64,000 bases of DNA, from assembly GCA_039583875.1 (NCBI GenBank), contig CM077163.1, positions 109,625,213-109,689,212 of the forward strand. Direction: 5' to 3'. The translations under genes and the position numbers were made by a program. The notes under the pieces are model-generated. The model worked only from the letters and a program-made list of their open reading frames with translations, did no database searches and was not told where the DNA came from. Below are positions 63,663 through 64,000 of the stretch, one piece after another. The stretch is from Platanthera guangdongensis. Taxonomy: Eukaryota; Streptophyta; Magnoliopsida; Asparagales; Orchidaceae. Each line of letters opens with the position of its first letter. The stretch's first letter is position 1.

Positions 63663-64000
63663 CTATAACAACCTAGGTCAATTTGGGTTCAGGCATGGGT
63701 GACACGGCCTGGGACACGGGAGAGTCCTACGGCGTGTCATGCCTGGGTTGTGTCGAGTCGTGCGGTCGACGAATTTTGCTCGACGATCGTCGAGTGTCGA
63801 GTGCTGAGTGAGGACACGGCTTGTGATACGGGCATGCCACAGGGAGTGTCAATGTGATCGACGAACTCAGCTCGACGTTTTGAGCCAGGGCGTGTTTGCG
63901 GGACACGAGTGTGTGCAAGTGCACACAGCCTGGAACACGGGCGTATCCCAGGGCCGTGTGAGTCTCAGGTGATTTTGAGATTGTGCAGCCTGATGAACAC
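63663..64000 (+). repeat. Gypsy LTR, start only, running off the window
   Basis: TATAACAACCTAGG, then TGACACGGCCTGGGACACGG, matches the start of Gyp-5's LTR read in its own direction. Palindromes CGACGATCGTCGA (63781-63793) and ACACGGGCGTATCCCAGG are present. The terminal TG appears changed to TA. Confidence 0.65.

Noticed and set aside
1..64000. Host genes, tRNA or rRNA genes
   Set aside because: No ORF outside retroelements has recognisable domains, and no cloverleaf or rRNA-like block was seen; the tRNA-like strings are primer-binding sites.

Overview
This window is plant nuclear DNA made almost entirely of nested LTR retrotransposons; I found no host gene, tRNA, rRNA or CRISPR array. Two groups dominate. 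Ty1/copia elements of the Sirevirus type have a tRNA-Met primer site (TGGTATCAGAG or TGGTATCAAAG), several GGGGGAG purine tracts before the 3' LTR, a YVDDIIF reverse transcriptase (RT) and, in two copies, a large third ORF after pol. Ty3/gypsy chromoviruses come in a Tekay/Del-like type (LTRs about 2 kb, LTR start TGTAACGCCCC, chromodomain tail) and one CRM-like type. Together these indicate an angiosperm with heavily methylated, repeat-rich intergenic DNA; the species cannot be read from the sequence. Element names used here (Sire-A, Gyp-1 and so on) are mine.

Layout, left to right. 1-2429: 5' end of copia Sire-A (minus), inserted in the protease of Gyp-1 (minus, 2430-5954). 5955-6013: small tRNA-Asp-PBS-like scrap. 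6014-8162: 5' part of a gypsy element, Gyp-3 (plus). 8163-23653: copia Sire-E (minus), whose 3' LTR is split by a nearly complete CRM-like element, Gyp-4 (8504-15993, target duplication CTACC), and whose GAG-pre-integrase coding sequence is split by a solo LTR (21002-22669, target duplication AGATG). 23654-25323: an LTR with Sire-E's primer site on one side and the purine tract of another element, Sire-F, on the other. 25324-about 28535: Sire-F 3' part with its third ORF (minus). About 28536-36013: Sire-C (plus), with pol, a 999-residue third ORF and the 3' LTR. 36014-39817: Sire-D (plus), pol plus 3' LTR. 39818-52369: Gyp-5 (minus), whose LTR is split by Gyp-2 (41980-50801, two 2160-bp LTRs). 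52370-53511: decayed gypsy-like DNA. 53512-55682: a palindromic Sire-C-type LTR. 55683-60350: 3' region and long LTR of an element resembling Tat/Athila. 60351-60990: minisatellite. 60991-64000: scraps of gypsy gag, RT and LTR.

Nothing here works as a host pathway. Gyp-4 and the coding parts of Sire-C and Sire-D are the least damaged; the rest are decayed. The observations I consider most novel are: (1) an inverted repeat that spans the polypurine tract/U3 boundary in four copia families, with stem sequences that differ but still pair; (2) a palindromic LTR whose centre is exactly that hairpin, as self-primed cDNA would produce; (3) a third ORF in Sire-C preceded by internal copies of the LTR palindromes, a TATA-like box, a splice-acceptor-like site and a strong start context; (4) a 105-107-bp spliceosomal-type intron at the gag/protease boundary of two Tekay-like elements; and (5) a different palindrome array in the LTR of each copia family, one of whose motifs also occurs in gypsy LTRs.
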